From contig NZ_JANKHG010000016.1 of assembly GCF_024623725.1 (NCBI RefSeq), positions 267,030-331,029 on the forward strand: a stretch of DNA of 64,000 nucleotides, in the 5' to 3' direction. Origin of the DNA: Limnobacter parvus. Lineage in GTDB: Bacteria > Pseudomonadota > Gammaproteobacteria > Burkholderiales > Burkholderiaceae_B. The notes beneath the pieces are model-generated. The model was not told where the DNA came from. It saw only the letters and a program-made list of their open reading frames with translations, and did not search any database. Shown here one piece after another: positions 46,723-56,877 of this stretch (position 1 is the stretch's first letter; every line of letters starts with the position of its first letter). Made by a program: the position numbers and the translations under genes.

Positions 46723-48711
46723 ATGTTGACGTTCAGACCCAAAAAGCAAAAATTAACACCGACCCGAATTGTGGTGCTGTGCGTGCTGTTCATATTTTGG
46801 TTTGTTTTGACATCACCGGCCCATGCACAAAGCGGTGGGGGTCAATTTATCATTAAGCTGAAAAATTCAGTGGAATTAAGTAATGCGCCTACCGTGCGTC
46901 GCCTTGAAAAAGAAGGTGAATTTTTGGCCGAGGTGGTGGACCGCAACAACGTGCATGCCACCTGGCTGCGTGCCGGCACAGTGGGCACTCATGTGATGAG
47001 GTGGGGCAGCGGCGTGCGGCAATCTGATCAACAATCCATGTTGAACCGTTTGGCCAGCGACCCCGAGGTGGAATTTGCAATCGAAGACCGACCCATGCGT
47101 GCATTTGCCACGCCAAACGACCCGACATTTTCAAATCAATGGTCCTTGCGCTCTACTGCAAACACGGCGGGTGCGAAATTTGACCAAGCTTGGGACATTG
47201 TTCGGGGCAGTGCTGATGTGGTGGTGGCTGTGTTGGACACCGGCGTGGTATTCGAAACGCCCGATTTGAGGGGGCGTTTACTCAGTGGTTACGACTTTGT
47301 TTCCGATGTGCTCACCGCCAACGATGGAAATGGCCGCGACGCCAACGCTGCTGACCCGGGCAACTGGATCAGCAGTGCTGATGCAGAAACATCCGCGTTT
47401 TCGGGTTGCACGGTAAGAAGCTCAAGCTGGCATGGCACATTCGTGGCCGGTCAAATTGCGGCGAACACACACAGCGATTCTGATGTGGCAGGCGCCGATT
47501 GGAACGTGAAAGTGCTGCCAGTGCGCGTGTTGGGCAAATGTGGTGGGCTGTTGTCTGATGTGCTGGACGCCATGGTGTGGTCGGCCGGGCTTGATGTTCC
47601 AGGAATACCCCGCAATCCAAACCCCGCCGATGTCATCAATTTGAGTCTGGGTAGTTCCACATCTTGTAGTTCTTTTGAGCAAACCGTGGTAAACCGGGTG
47701 AATGCAGCTGGCTCTTTGGTTGTGGCAGCTGCGGGCAACAGCGGCGGCGCAGTTGATTCCCCCGCCAATTGCAGCAATGTTCTTTCAGTGGGCGCTTTGG
47801 ATCGGGATGGCAGCCGCGCAAGTTACAGCGCCATAGGGGCCAACGTCAGTTTGATGGCACCTGGCGGCTTTAACAATGGTTTGGTTGGTCTGGGTAATTC
47901 GGGTACCACTAACCCAGCCGCATCCAGCCTCGTCAGCAAAACAGGAACTTCATTTGCCTCACCGTTGGTGGCCGCCACCGCTGGTTTGATGCGTGCCATC
48001 GACCCCACGTTGACCACTGCGCAGTTGCGCAGCCAGATTTTAAACAATGTTTCTGGTTTTTTAAGCCCGCGCAGCAGCACGTGTGTGGCGAACCAAGGTT
48101 CGGGAAGCTGTAACTGCACCACGGCCCTTTGTGGTGCGGGCATGCTTGATGCCTACGCAGCGGTATCTTCAGTGCGGGGCACTCGCCCAGTGGCCAATGC
48201 CTCAGTTTCTGCGAATGGTTTGTTGGGAAGCGGTTTTCAGGAAAGCGCGAATGGTTTGAACCCCATCCGTTTGAGGGGTTCAGCAAGCAGTGTACTGTCA
48301 GGTCGCAGCGTGGCTTCCTATGCCTGGACTCAGGTCTCAGGTGAACAAGTGATGACAGGCACGCAAACCACTGCCGATGTAGATTTGCCCGCAGCCAGCT
48401 CAACATCTGATCTTGTTTTCCAGCTCACGGTGACCGATTCCGTGGGTGAAAGCCACAGTGGCTTCACATCGATTCGTGTAGTGGCAAATGGGGACGATGG
48501 TAGCTCGCCTAGTTCAATCGCCAGCGCGAATTCAGGTGGAACCACAGCACCCACCACAGACAACAGCTCGGGCTCGACTGCTTCAGTTTCTGCCGGCGGA
48601 GGTGGTGGAGGTGGCGGTGCAAATACGTTGGCTGGCTTGTTGGGCCTGGCCCTCTTGCTCACCCTGTTTAATTTGAACCGTCGCGCTTTCGAAAGTGTGA
48701 AAGCACGATAA
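46723..48711 (+). CDS. Secreted subtilisin-like serine peptidase with GlyGly-CTERM signal
   Basis: 662 residues from the ATG at 46723; a TTG frame start upstream is weaker. Signal peptide to about ALA/HAQ at 36, a short propeptide, then the S8 domain with Asp172 (VVAVLDTGVV), His237 (SSWHGTFVAG) and Ser410 (KTGTSFASPLVAA). A PKD-like beta domain follows near 510-580. The end is a Ser/Thr linker, a run of glycines, a membrane helix (TLAGLLGLALLLTLF) and a basic tail, which is a GlyGly-CTERM sorting signal. The adjacent convergent gene encodes the matching rhombosortase. Expected at the cell surface or released. Confidence 0.9.
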   Translation: MLTFRPKKQKLTPTRIVVLCVLFIFWFVLTSPAHAQSGGGQFIIKLKNSVELSNAPTVRRLEKEGEFLAEVVDRNNVHATWLRAGTVGTHVMRWGSGVRQSDQQSMLNRLASDPEVEFAIEDRPMRAFATPNDPTFSNQWSLRSTANTAGAKFDQAWDIVRGSADVVVAVLDTGVVFETPDLRGRLLSGYDFVSDVLTANDGNGRDANAADPGNWISSADAETSAFSGCTVRSSSWHGTFVAGQIAANTHSDSDVAGADWNVKVLPVRVLGKCGGLLSDVLDAMVWSAGLDVPGIPRNPNPADVINLSLGSSTSCSSFEQTVVNRVNAAGSLVVAAAGNSGGAVDSPANCSNVLSVGALDRDGSRASYSAIGANVSLMAPGGFNNGLVGLGNSGTTNPAASSLVSKTGTSFASPLVAATAGLMRAIDPTLTTAQLRSQILNNVSGFLSPRSSTCVANQGSGSCNCTTALCGAGMLDAYAAVSSVRGTRPVANASVSANGLLGSGFQESANGLNPIRLRGSASSVLSGRSVASYAWTQVSGEQVMTGTQTTADVDLPAASSTSDLVFQLTVTDSVGESHSGFTSIRVVANGDDGSSPSSIASANSGGTTAPTTDNSSGSTASVSAGGGGGGGGANTLAGLLGLALLLTLFNLNRRAFESVKAR

Positions 48712-49285
48712 ACAAGACGCCGGCAACGAGGCCCCCCAAGGCTCCGCCCCGGTGAGCTTCATAGGCGACGGGGCCGCCCACCAATGAATCGGTGCTGTGG
48801 CCCAAATTCCATTCCAGTGCCAGTTTTGCGATCAAACCCAGTGCCATTGCCCACAATGGCCAAGCGATTTTTAGGTTTCTAGGGCTTCTTTGAAGGGCAA
48901 GTACCAGGCAGGCCGTGAACTGAAAGTGCAGGGCACCACTTAGCCCACAATACCAATCCAGAGGCTCAATCCCGGCAAGGTAAACAGCTACCCAGACCAA
49001 TGACACAGCCTGTATCGTGGTCCATTCCAACGAAGTGCGCTGGCTTGCAAATCCCCATGTCAGCATGGCCAAACCTGCAAGGTTCAAGCCAAGGTGCGCC
49101 CAGCCCAAGTGCGTGAATTGCGCAAGCAGGGCATAAATGAAGAATGAGTCAATTAAATCAAGCCCTTGCTGCGGGAAGTCGGCAGCAAGAACCTGCCCGA
49201 ACACCGCTGCGATTCCAATCACCAAGGAAGATGCAATCCCAAGGAAAAGCGGGCTGGTGGCGTTATAATTCCGGATTGTTTCCAA
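48668..49285 (-). CDS. rrtA: Rhombosortase (rhomboid-type sorting peptidase)
   Basis: 205 residues. Rhomboid-type membrane serine peptidase: FTHLGWAHLGLNLAGLAML, the serine motif WYCGLSGALHF and the His in EAHRGGALGGLVAG. Short rhomboids of this kind process GlyGly-CTERM proteins. The start I prefer is a TTG at 49285 with AAGGA six bases upstream; a longer frame of 266 residues would overlap the divergent pgk start and looks false. The last 44 bases overlap, antisense, the 3' end of the subtilase gene, whose product is the probable substrate. Confidence 0.85.
   Translation of the reverse strand: METIRNYNATSPLFLGIASSLVIGIAAVFGQVLAADFPQQGLDLIDSFFIYALLAQFTHLGWAHLGLNLAGLAMLTWGFASQRTSLEWTTIQAVSLVWVAVYLAGIEPLDWYCGLSGALHFQFTACLVLALQRSPRNLKIAWPLWAMALGLIAKLALEWNLGHSTDSLVGGPVAYEAHRGGALGGLVAGVLFIVLSHFRKRDGSN
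49264..49269 (+). promoter_or_regulatory. Possible -10 box for pgk
   Basis: TATAAT at 49264-49269, 42 bases before the pgk ATG and inside the 5' end of the divergent rhombosortase gene. No clear -35 box, so the call is weak. Confidence 0.35.
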
Positions 49286-49310
49286 TAACCTTCCTTGAGA
49301 GTTAAAAACG

Positions 49311-50492
49311 ATGTTGCGTTTCCTGCGCCTTACTGACCAAAACGTATCCAACAAGCGTGTACTGATCCGCGTCGATTTTAACGTGCCAGTGGATGCAAAT
49401 GGCAACATCACGGAAGACACCCGCATTCGTGCATCTTTGCCCGGCATTGAATACTGCCTAAACAACAACGCCGCGCTGATGTTGACAAGTCACTTCGGCC
49501 GCCCTATTGAAGGCGAGTACGACAACAAACTGAGTTTAGCGCCTGTGGCCACTCGTCTCGGTGAGCTGCTGGGTCGACCCGTTCGCGTAGTAAAAGATTG
49601 GGTGGACGGTGTGGACGCGAAGGCCGGTGAAGTGCTGTTGCTCGAAAACTGCCGCTTCAATAAAGGTGAGAAGAACAACAACGAGGCACTTGCGACCAAA
49701 ATTGCAGCCCTCTGCGACATCTACGTGAACGATGCCTTTGGCACAGCGCATCGCGCTGAAGCGACCACGCATGGCGCCGCTAGATTCGCTCCCATCGCCT
49801 GTGCAGGTCCTTTGCTTGCCGCTGAACTTGACGCTTTGGGCGCAGCGCTCTCTGCACCCAAACGCCCCATGGTGGCAATTGTGGCGGGCTCCAAGGTGTC
49901 TACCAAGCTGACCATTTTGAATAGCCTGGCTGATAAGGTAGACCAGTTGATTGTCGGTGGAGGCATTGCCAATACCTTCATGAAGGCCTTGGGTATGCCC
50001 ATTGGTAAATCGCTGGCGGAACATGATTTGGTCGATGAGGCTAAAACCATTATTGACAAGTTGAAGTCACGCGGTGCTGCCGTGCCCATTCCCACCGATG
50101 TGGTGGTGGGCAAGGAATTTTCGCCCACTGCGCAGGCCACGACCAAGCCGGTTGCAGACGTGGCGGCAGATGACATGATTTTCGACATTGGCCCGAACAC
50201 TGCCGAAGAACTGGCTGCCATCTTGGACAAAGCAGGGACCATCGTTTGGAATGGACCAGTGGGTGTGTTTGAATTTGATCAGTTTGGCAAAGGCACTGAA
50301 CGCCTGGCCATGGCGATTGCCAATTCCAAAGCGTTTTCGATTGCGGGTGGCGGCGATACCCTGGCTGCAATCGCCAAATACAACATTGGCGAGCAGGTCG
50401 GTTACATTTCCACCGGTGGTGGCGCATTCCTTGAGTTTCTGGAAGGCAAAACGTTGCCAGCGGTCGAAATTCTTCAACAGCGAGCTGCTTAA
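49311..50492 (+). CDS. pgk: Phosphoglycerate kinase
   Basis: 393 residues. N-terminal [34 protein letters not shown], and the nucleotide site [20 protein letters not shown] with GGGDTLAAI. Starts 25 bases from the divergent rhombosortase start. Overlaps the pyk start by one base (TAATG). Confidence 0.98.
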   Translation: MLRFLRLTDQNVSNKRVLIRVDFNVPVDANGNITEDTRIRASLPGIEYCLNNNAALMLTSHFGRPIEGEYDNKLSLAPVATRLGELLGRPVRVVKDWVDGVDAKAGEVLLLENCRFNKGEKNNNEALATKIAALCDIYVNDAFGTAHRAEATTHGAARFAPIACAGPLLAAELDALGAALSAPKRPMVAIVAGSKVSTKLTILNSLADKVDQLIVGGGIANTFMKALGMPIGKSLAEHDLVDEAKTIIDKLKSRGAAVPIPTDVVVGKEFSPTAQATTKPVADVAADDMIFDIGPNTAEELAAILDKAGTIVWNGPVGVFEFDQFGKGTERLAMAIANSKAFSIAGGGDTLAAIAKYNIGEQVGYISTGGGAFLEFLEGKTLPAVEILQQRAA

Positions 50493-51958
50493 TGGCCAAC
50501 CTAGAGAACTACGAATACGTGCCCCGTCAAACCAAAATTGTGGCCACACTGGGGCCGGCCTCGACCGATCCGGTAGTCCTCGAACGCATGATTGCCGCTG
50601 GCATGAATGTGGTGCGTGTCAATTTCTCGCACGGCACGGCTCAGGAACACATTGATCGCGTGAAAACAGTGCGTGAGATTGCTGCACGATTGAAACGTGA
50701 CATTGCTGTGATGGCCGACTTGCAGGGCCCGAAAATTCGAATTGGTGTGTTTGCAAACGGTTCAACCACGCTGGTGAACGGTACCCCCTTCGTGCTGGAA
50801 GCCAAATGCGATTCCGGTAACGACGAGCGTGTTGGTCTGGATTATCCCGAATTGGTCAATGATGTAAAAGCTGGCGACACACTGTTGCTGGACGACGGCA
50901 AAATTGTACTTAAAGTAAAGAAGGTCACCCCCACGCAAATTCATTGTGAAACTGAAGTAGGCGGTGTGCTGAAAAACCGAAAGGGCATCAACAAGCTGGG
51001 TGGAGGCTTGTCCGCACCAGCGCTGACTTCCAAAGACATGGAAGACATTCGCACGGCAGTTGCTTTTGAAGCTGATTACATTGCGGTCAGCTTCCCGAAA
51101 AGTGGCGCTGACATGTACATGGCCCGCGAGCTTACGCGCGCCGCCGGTGGTCATGCCTTCATGATCGCAAAGATTGAACGTTGTGAAGCACTTGAAAATC
51201 TGGATGACCTTATTCGTTCATGCGACGGCCTGATGGTGGCCCGTGGCGACCTGGCCGTTGAAATCGGCGATGCAGCCGTGCCTGCTGCCCAAAAGCGGCT
51301 TATTCGCGCAGCCCGTGAAGCCAACAAGCTAACTATCACTGCCACGCAAATGATGGAAAGCATGATTGAAAGCCCAGTGCCCACGCGTGCCGAGGTCTCG
51401 GATGTGGCGAATGCGGTGCTGGATGGCACCGATGCTGTAATGTTGTCTGCTGAAACTGCTGCAGGCAAGTTCCCGGTAGAAACCATTGTGGCAATGGCCC
51501 GGGTGTGCGTAGAGGCTGAAAAGTCAGCCACCATCAGCCTCGACACCGATTTTCTGAATCGCAAGTTCAAGCGGGTGGATCAATCCATTGCCATGGCGGC
51601 CCTTTTCACGGCACATCATCTGGAAGTGAAGGCGATTGCTGCACTTACTCAGTCGGGGTCAACAGCCTTGTGGATGTCGCGTCTGAACAGCGGTGTGCCC
51701 ATCTTTGCGCTAACGCCTGAAGAAAAAACCCGCCGCCGCTTGTCGATGTACCGCGATGTACGCACTGTCATGATGCAGTATGAAACTGAAGACCGTGAAT
51801 TGTTGCTTGCCAAATCCGAACAGGCCTTGCTGGACGCCAAAGTGGTGGAACTGGGCGACCTGATTGTAATTACTATCGGTGAACCGATCGGTAAATCGGG
51901 CGGTACCAACACCATGAAGATTGTTCGCGTTGGCGAACACATCGGCCTGCTGAATTAA
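50492..51958 (+). CDS. pyk: Pyruvate kinase
   Basis: 488 residues. [21 protein letters not shown] start, [13 protein letters not shown], the metal/PEP motif [34 protein letters not shown] and [37 protein letters not shown]. Phosphotransfer enzyme closing glycolysis. One-base overlap with pgk, 35 bases before fba. Confidence 0.98.
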   Translation: MANLENYEYVPRQTKIVATLGPASTDPVVLERMIAAGMNVVRVNFSHGTAQEHIDRVKTVREIAARLKRDIAVMADLQGPKIRIGVFANGSTTLVNGTPFVLEAKCDSGNDERVGLDYPELVNDVKAGDTLLLDDGKIVLKVKKVTPTQIHCETEVGGVLKNRKGINKLGGGLSAPALTSKDMEDIRTAVAFEADYIAVSFPKSGADMYMARELTRAAGGHAFMIAKIERCEALENLDDLIRSCDGLMVARGDLAVEIGDAAVPAAQKRLIRAAREANKLTITATQMMESMIESPVPTRAEVSDVANAVLDGTDAVMLSAETAAGKFPVETIVAMARVCVEAEKSATISLDTDFLNRKFKRVDQSIAMAALFTAHHLEVKAIAALTQSGSTALWMSRLNSGVPIFALTPEEKTRRRLSMYRDVRTVMMQYETEDRELLLAKSEQALLDAKVVELGDLIVITIGEPIGKSGGTNTMKIVRVGEHIGLLN

Positions 51959-51993
51959 GTTATTTATTCATTTTATTTTTCGGAGATTCTGAA

Positions 51994-53058
51994 ATGCCTT
52001 TAGTATCCATGCGCCAACTGCTGGACCATGCCGCTGAAAACGGCTATGGCATTCCCGCCTTCAACGTAAACAACCTTGAACAGGTTCAAGCTGTAATGGC
52101 CGCCGCTGATGAAGTGGGTGCCCCCGTTATTTTGCAAGCCAGTGCGGGTGCCCGCAAATACGCAGGTGAGCCTTTTATCAAACACCTGATTCAGGCTGCT
52201 GTAGAAGCCTTCCCACACATTCCTTTGGTGATGCATCAAGACCACGGCACCAGCCCCAAGATTTGCCAAGGCGCAATCGATTTGGGCTTTGGCTCAGTGA
52301 TGATGGACGGCTCCCTGATGGAAGATGGCAAAACCCCGGCCTCATTTGATTACAACCTGGAAGTAACCCGCAAAGTGGTTGAAATGGCTCACAAAGTTGG
52401 CGTGACCGTTGAAGGCGAATTGGGTTGCCTGGGTAATCTGGAAACTGGCGAAGCTGGTGAGGAAGACGGCATTGGCGCTGATGTAAAACTGGACCACAGT
52501 CAAATGCTGACTGACCCTGAAGAGGCTGCAGTGTTTGTAAAAGGTACGCAACTTGACGCATTGGCGATTGCCATTGGTACCAGCCATGGCGCTTACAAGT
52601 TCAGCCGCAAGCCCACAGGCGATATTCTGGCCATTTCACGGGTTAAAGAAATTCACGCCCGCATCCCGAATACCCACTTGGTAATGCATGGTTCATCGTC
52701 AGTGCCTGCCGAATTGTTGGCCATCATCAACCAGTACGGCGGAAAAATGAAAGAAACCTACGGTGTGCCCGTAGAAGAAATTCAGGAAGCCATTAAGTAC
52801 GGTGTGCGCAAAATCAACATCGACACCGACATTCGTCTGGCCATGACAGGTGCGGTGCGCAAATTCCTGTTTGAAAACCCCGACAAGTTTGACGCGCGTG
52901 AATGGTTAAAGCCCGCTCGCGAAGCGGCCAAGCAGGTGTGCAAGCAGCGCTACATGGAATTTGGTTGTGAAGGTCAGGGGGCCAAGATCAAGCCCATCGC
53001 AATGAGTGAAATTGCGCAAAAATACGCACGGGGCGAGTTGGCCCAAATCGTACAGTAA
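51994..53058 (+). CDS. fba: Fructose-bisphosphate aldolase, class II
   Basis: 354 residues of the Calvin-cycle-like subtype. Zinc ligands appear in [11 protein letters not shown] and later in [32 protein letters not shown] and [18 protein letters not shown] are subtype marks. A CGGAG ribosome site precedes the ATG. Last of the carbon cluster, ending at a terminator. Confidence 0.97.
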   Translation: MPLVSMRQLLDHAAENGYGIPAFNVNNLEQVQAVMAAADEVGAPVILQASAGARKYAGEPFIKHLIQAAVEAFPHIPLVMHQDHGTSPKICQGAIDLGFGSVMMDGSLMEDGKTPASFDYNLEVTRKVVEMAHKVGVTVEGELGCLGNLETGEAGEEDGIGADVKLDHSQMLTDPEEAAVFVKGTQLDALAIAIGTSHGAYKFSRKPTGDILAISRVKEIHARIPNTHLVMHGSSSVPAELLAIINQYGGKMKETYGVPVEEIQEAIKYGVRKINIDTDIRLAMTGAVRKFLFENPDKFDAREWLKPAREAAKQVCKQRYMEFGCEGQGAKIKPIAMSEIAQKYARGELAQIVQ

Positions 53059-53083
53059 GCGGCGTTTAATGCCTGTAGAAGCT

Positions 53084-53114
53084 CACGCGGGCAATGCCCC
53101 GCGTGTTTTATTTT
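53084..53114 (+). terminator. Rho-independent terminator after fba
   Basis: CACGCGGG (53084-53091), six-base loop, CCCGCGTG (53098-53105), then TTTTATTTT. Separates the carbon genes from purC. Confidence 0.88.
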
Positions 53115-53143
53115 AAAAGCCTGAATATCACGAGGCCTGTTGA

Positions 53144-54040
53144 ATGAGTACTGTGTTTGAAACCAAGCTGACTTCCCTGCCTTTGCTGCACCGAGGAAAG
53201 GTACGGGAAAATTTTTCAGTCGGCGACGACAAAATGTTGATTGTGGCCAGCGACCGCTTGTCTGCATTCGATGTCATTCTGGATCAACCCATTCCCGAAA
53301 AAGGCATGGTATTGACCCAAATGGCCCAGTTCTGGTTCGATATTCTGGCTGATGTAGTGCCCAATCATTTGACCGGTATTGCTCCTGAGAACGTGGTGTC
53401 TGCCGATGAAGCCGCGCACATCAAAGGCCGCTCAATGGTGGTGAAAAAGCTGAAAGCCCTGCCCATTGAGGCCGTGGTGCGTGGTTATTTGATCGGTTCG
53501 GGTTGGAAAGACTACCAGTCCACCGGTGCGGTGTGCGGTATCAAACTGCCCTCGGGCATGCAGATGGCCGCCAAGCTTGAAGAACCCATATTCACGCCAG
53601 CCACCAAAGCAGCCATGGGCGAACACGATGAAAACATCGACTTTGACACCATGAGCGACGTGGTGGGCTGCGACCTGGCCAAACAAATTCGGGAAGTGTC
53701 GATTGCGCTGTACACCAAGGCCAGCGACTATGCAGCGCGCCAAGGCATTATTATTGCCGACACCAAATTCGAATTTGGTCTGGATGAAAACGGCACTTTG
53801 ACCCTGATGGATGAAGTGCTAACCGCTGATTCATCACGTTTTTGGCCCGCAGATCAATACCAGGTGGGCATTTCCCCACCTTCTTACGACAAACAGTTTG
53901 TGCGAGATTACCTCGAAGGCGTGCCGGGCTGGAACAAAAAGGCGCCAGCGCCTACACTGCCACAAGACATCATTGAAAAAACAGCGGCCAAGTATCGCCA
54001 GGCCTATGAAATTTTGACTGGCCGCCTTTGGATTGGATAA
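53144..54040 (+). CDS. purC: SAICAR synthase
   Basis: 298 residues, the larger form found in many proteobacteria and yeast. [55 protein letters not shown] and [16 protein letters not shown] are signatures. Joins aspartate to CAIR. First gene of purC-purE-purK. Confidence 0.97.
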   Translation: MSTVFETKLTSLPLLHRGKVRENFSVGDDKMLIVASDRLSAFDVILDQPIPEKGMVLTQMAQFWFDILADVVPNHLTGIAPENVVSADEAAHIKGRSMVVKKLKALPIEAVVRGYLIGSGWKDYQSTGAVCGIKLPSGMQMAAKLEEPIFTPATKAAMGEHDENIDFDTMSDVVGCDLAKQIREVSIALYTKASDYAARQGIIIADTKFEFGLDENGTLTLMDEVLTADSSRFWPADQYQVGISPPSYDKQFVRDYLEGVPGWNKKAPAPTLPQDIIEKTAAKYRQAYEILTGRLWIG

Positions 54041-54044
54041 GCAC

Positions 54045-54566
54045 ATGACAGAAGTCACACACATGCACACATCTGACCATCCCAAAGTGGGCGTGGTCAT
54101 GGGTTCGTCTTCCGACTGGGAAGTGATGAAAAACGCCGTGCAGGTGCTGCGCGATTTTGGCGTGGATTACGAGGCGCGTGTGGTCTCTGCCCACCGCATG
54201 CCCGATGAAATGTTTGCCTACGCGGAAACAGCCAGTACACGGGGCATACAAGTGATTATCGCCGGAGCCGGTGGTGCTGCGCATTTACCAGGCATGTTGG
54301 CAGCCAAAACGATTGTGCCTGTGATGGGTGTGCCTGTGCCATCCAAGTATTTGCGTGGTGAAGATTCGCTATTGTCGATTGTACAAATGCCCAAGGGCAT
54401 CCCGGTGCACACCTTCGCAATCGGTGAAGCGGGCGCGGCCAATGCAGCTTTGGGTGCAGTGGCTATTTTGGCCTTGACCAATGCTGAATTGAATCAGAAA
54501 TTGCAGGAATTCCGTGTGGCCCAGTCCAATGTGGCCCGCGAAATGGCACTGCCCCCATTGCGTTGA
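54045..54566 (+). CDS. purE: N5-CAIR mutase
   Basis: 173 residues from the ATG at 54045, 4 bases after the purC stop; the frame extends upstream by a TTG inside pur[33 protein letters not shown] and [17 protein letters not shown] mark the class I mutase that follows PurK. Confidence 0.97.
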   Translation: MTEVTHMHTSDHPKVGVVMGSSSDWEVMKNAVQVLRDFGVDYEARVVSAHRMPDEMFAYAETASTRGIQVIIAGAGGAAHLPGMLAAKTIVPVMGVPVPSKYLRGEDSLLSIVQMPKGIPVHTFAIGEAGAANAALGAVAILALTNAELNQKLQEFRVAQSNVAREMALPPLR

Positions 54567-54583
54567 TTATCTAAACCACACAC

Positions 54584-55759
54584 ATGAGCAAGATCGAATT
54601 CAAAACAGCCAAACCCGGCCAATGGCTGGGCTTGTTGGGTGGTGGCCAATTGGGCCGCATGTTCTGCATGGCCGCGCAAAGCATGGGTTACCGTGTATTG
54701 GTGCTAGATCCCGTGGCCAACGGTCCGGCCGGTTCGGTGGCCGACGACCAGGTGTTGGCTGATTACATGGACGATCAAGGCTTGGCCAAACTTGCCCAGC
54801 GCTGCATTGGTGTAACCACTGAATTCGAGAACGTGCCTGCTTTGGCGCTCGATACCCTGTCGAAAAGCATTCCCGTTAGCCCGTCGGCTTTTTCCGTGGG
54901 CATTGCTCAAAACCGAATTGAAGAAAAAGCGTACATTAGCGGGTGCGGCGTGCCTGTGGCCCCTCATGTGGCAATTCGCAGCAAGGCCGACATCACAGAC
55001 ACACTGTCTGATTTGATGCCCGGCATTGTTAAAACAGCAAGGCTCGGCTATGACGGCAAAGGTCAGGTCCGTGTCAAAACGCTGGATGAAGTGCGAAAGG
55101 CATTCGCTGATTTGAATGAAGTCGAATGCGTGCTGGAAAAGCGCCTGACGCTTCAAAAAGAAATGTCGGTAATCGTGGCCCGCGATCACAAGGGAGAATG
55201 TGCCACTTTTCCCGTGGCCGAAAACCACCACCGCAAAGGCATACTGGCCACCACAATTGTGCCGGCACGAATTGACGATGCAATGGCTGCGCAAGCCCGT
55301 TCCAATGCGATCGCCATTGCTGGCGCGCTCGATTACGTCGGTGTGCTCTGCGTGGAGTTTTTTGTGGTTGATGAATTGGGCCTGGTGGTCAATGAAATTG
55401 CACCGCGCCCCCACAACAGCGGACATTACTCCATTGATGCTTGTGTAACCTGCCAATTCGAGCAGCAGGCCCGTGTGCTTGCCGGCCTGCCTTTGGGGGA
55501 CACTCGCCAACACAGCCCAGCCGTGATGGTGAATTTGTTGGGCGACCTTTGGTACAGCGAAGAAGGCATGGAGCGTGAACCCGCTTGGGAAAAAGTATTG
55601 GCCATACCTGAAGTGAAACTGCATTTGTACGGGAAAGAACAAGCCAGAGTGGGGCGCAAAATGGGCCACATCACAGTGATTGCCGAAACACTGGACCGTG
55701 CTTTAACCGTTGCCCAGGAAGTGCGCGATATTTTGGGCATTGGTGATGACGACGACTGA
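54584..55759 (+). CDS. purK: N5-CAIR synthetase
   Basis: 391 residues, ATP-grasp fold. LGLLGGGQLGRMFCMAAQSMGYRVLVLDP, KTARLGYDGKGQ, and VVNEIAPRPHNSGHYSIDACVTCQFEQ. Makes the carbamate used by PurE. Overlaps the next gene by 14 bases. Confidence 0.97.
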   Translation: MSKIEFKTAKPGQWLGLLGGGQLGRMFCMAAQSMGYRVLVLDPVANGPAGSVADDQVLADYMDDQGLAKLAQRCIGVTTEFENVPALALDTLSKSIPVSPSAFSVGIAQNRIEEKAYISGCGVPVAPHVAIRSKADITDTLSDLMPGIVKTARLGYDGKGQVRVKTLDEVRKAFADLNEVECVLEKRLTLQKEMSVIVARDHKGECATFPVAENHHRKGILATTIVPARIDDAMAAQARSNAIAIAGALDYVGVLCVEFFVVDELGLVVNEIAPRPHNSGHYSIDACVTCQFEQQARVLAGLPLGDTRQHSPAVMVNLLGDLWYSEEGMEREPAWEKVLAIPEVKLHLYGKEQARVGRKMGHITVIAETLDRALTVAQEVRDILGIGDDDD

Positions 55760-56771
55760 CCCACACCTTTCGTACGCCGAGTTAATGCCCGCCACATTGG
55801 CCAATATCCAGCGTGGTGCCAAGGCTTTGCTGCAAGGGCAATTGGTGGCATTTCCCACAGAAACCGTATTTGGCTTGGGGGCTGCGGTCACTGAGTTACC
55901 TGCTATTCATGAAATTTTCAAAGCCAAAGGCCGCCCTTCTGAACACCCGCTGATCGCACACATTGCGCCAGGTGCGGATTTAACCGGCTGGGTTGATCGA
56001 GTTACACCCACCATGCAAAAGCTGATTGATGCTTTTTGGCCGGGGCCCCTAACCCTGGTTGTGCCGAAAGGTGAACGCATGCCTTTGGAAGTCACCGGCG
56101 GGCAGAATTCGGTTGGTATTCGATGCCCATCGCACCCGGTGGCCATGTCGTTGTTAAAGGCGGTGGGCGTGCCGGTGGCGGCGCCCTCTGCCAACCGGTT
56201 CGGGCGAGTAAGCCCAACTCGCGCGGCCCATGTGGTCGCAGAACTCGGTAATCGCATCCCTTACATTCTTGATGGTGAGGTGCCTGAAGTGGGCATTGAG
56301 TCCACCATAGTTTCGCTGTTGAACGACCAGCCCGCCATACTGCGACCCGGTGCAATTACTGCTGCGCAGATCGAAGCGGTGTTGGGTGTTCAAGTGAAAA
56401 CCCACAGCGAAGTGTCTAAAACTCCGAATGCCAATCCACGCGTGTCGGGCGCTTTGGAAAAGCATTACAGTCCGGATGCAAAGGTTTTGATTCTTTCAGC
56501 CAGCGATTTGATTCATTGGTCCGTAAATCAGAAAACATTGTGCGTGGGTTGGTCAGATGAGTTTTTGACACAGGCCAACACACTGCGAGAACTGAATGCG
56601 GATGTGCAGATAGAAGCCTTGAATAACAATGCAGCCGAGGTAGCAAAAGCCCTGTATGCCACTTTGCGGCAGGCTGATGAACTGGCTTGCAAGCAGATTT
56701 TGTTTGAAAAACCAGCCAGCCACACAGATTGGGAAGCCGTAAGTGACCGGTTAAAACGCGCCGCTGCATAA
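55746..56771 (+). CDS. L-threonylcarbamoyladenylate synthase (Sua5 type)
   Basis: Makes the AMP intermediate for t6A37 in tRNAs reading ANN codons. 341 residues: YrdC-like domain with FPTETVFGLGAAV, FKAKGRPSEHPL and VGIRCPSHPVAMSLL (about 1-210), then a linker and the Sua5 domain (SGALEKHYSPDAKVLIL). The ATG at 55746 overlaps purK by 14 bases; an upstream frame start is less likely. Longer than E. coli TsaC because of the C-terminal domain. Confidence 0.94.
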   Translation: MTTTDPHLSYAELMPATLANIQRGAKALLQGQLVAFPTETVFGLGAAVTELPAIHEIFKAKGRPSEHPLIAHIAPGADLTGWVDRVTPTMQKLIDAFWPGPLTLVVPKGERMPLEVTGGQNSVGIRCPSHPVAMSLLKAVGVPVAAPSANRFGRVSPTRAAHVVAELGNRIPYILDGEVPEVGIESTIVSLLNDQPAILRPGAITAAQIEAVLGVQVKTHSEVSKTPNANPRVSGALEKHYSPDAKVLILSASDLIHWSVNQKTLCVGWSDEFLTQANTLRELNADVQIEALNNNAAEVAKALYATLRQADELACKQILFEKPASHTDWEAVSDRLKRAAA

Positions 56772-56774
56772 GGC

Positions 56775-56793
56775 CGAATTCTGCAAGAATTCG
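56775..56793. terminator. Hairpin after the Sua5-type gene
   Basis: CGAATTCT-GCA-AGAATTCG: an 8-bp perfect stem with a three-base loop, 4 bases past the stop. No T run follows, so it may be a weak terminator or an RNA-stabilising hairpin. Confidence 0.45.
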
Positions 56794-56847
56794 CCTACAT
56801 CGCTTTCGTATTCGTCCCACATACACCGAAAATTCAGGCAGTTACGA

Positions 56848-56866
56848 TTAGTTTATACAAAACTAA
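56848..56866. promoter_or_regulatory. Palindromic operator candidate before the YqcI/YcgG gene
   Basis: TTAGTTT-ATACA-AAACTAA, a perfect 7+7 dyad ending 12 bases before the ATG at 56878 and overlapping a TATACA that could be a -10 box. A repressor bound here would block transcription. No guanidine riboswitch motif is visible in this 106-base leader. Confidence 0.45.
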
Positions 56867-56877
56867 ACGGAGCCGAT

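Noticed and set aside
49286-49468. N-terminal extension of the rhombosortase frame
   Set aside because: It would overlap the pgk coding region, has no rhomboid features, and a TTG with a good ribosome site lies downstream.
56772-56877. Guanidine riboswitch ahead of the YqcI/YcgG gene
   Set aside because: The 106-base leader has only a short hairpin and a palindrome; conserved riboswitch motifs are not seen.
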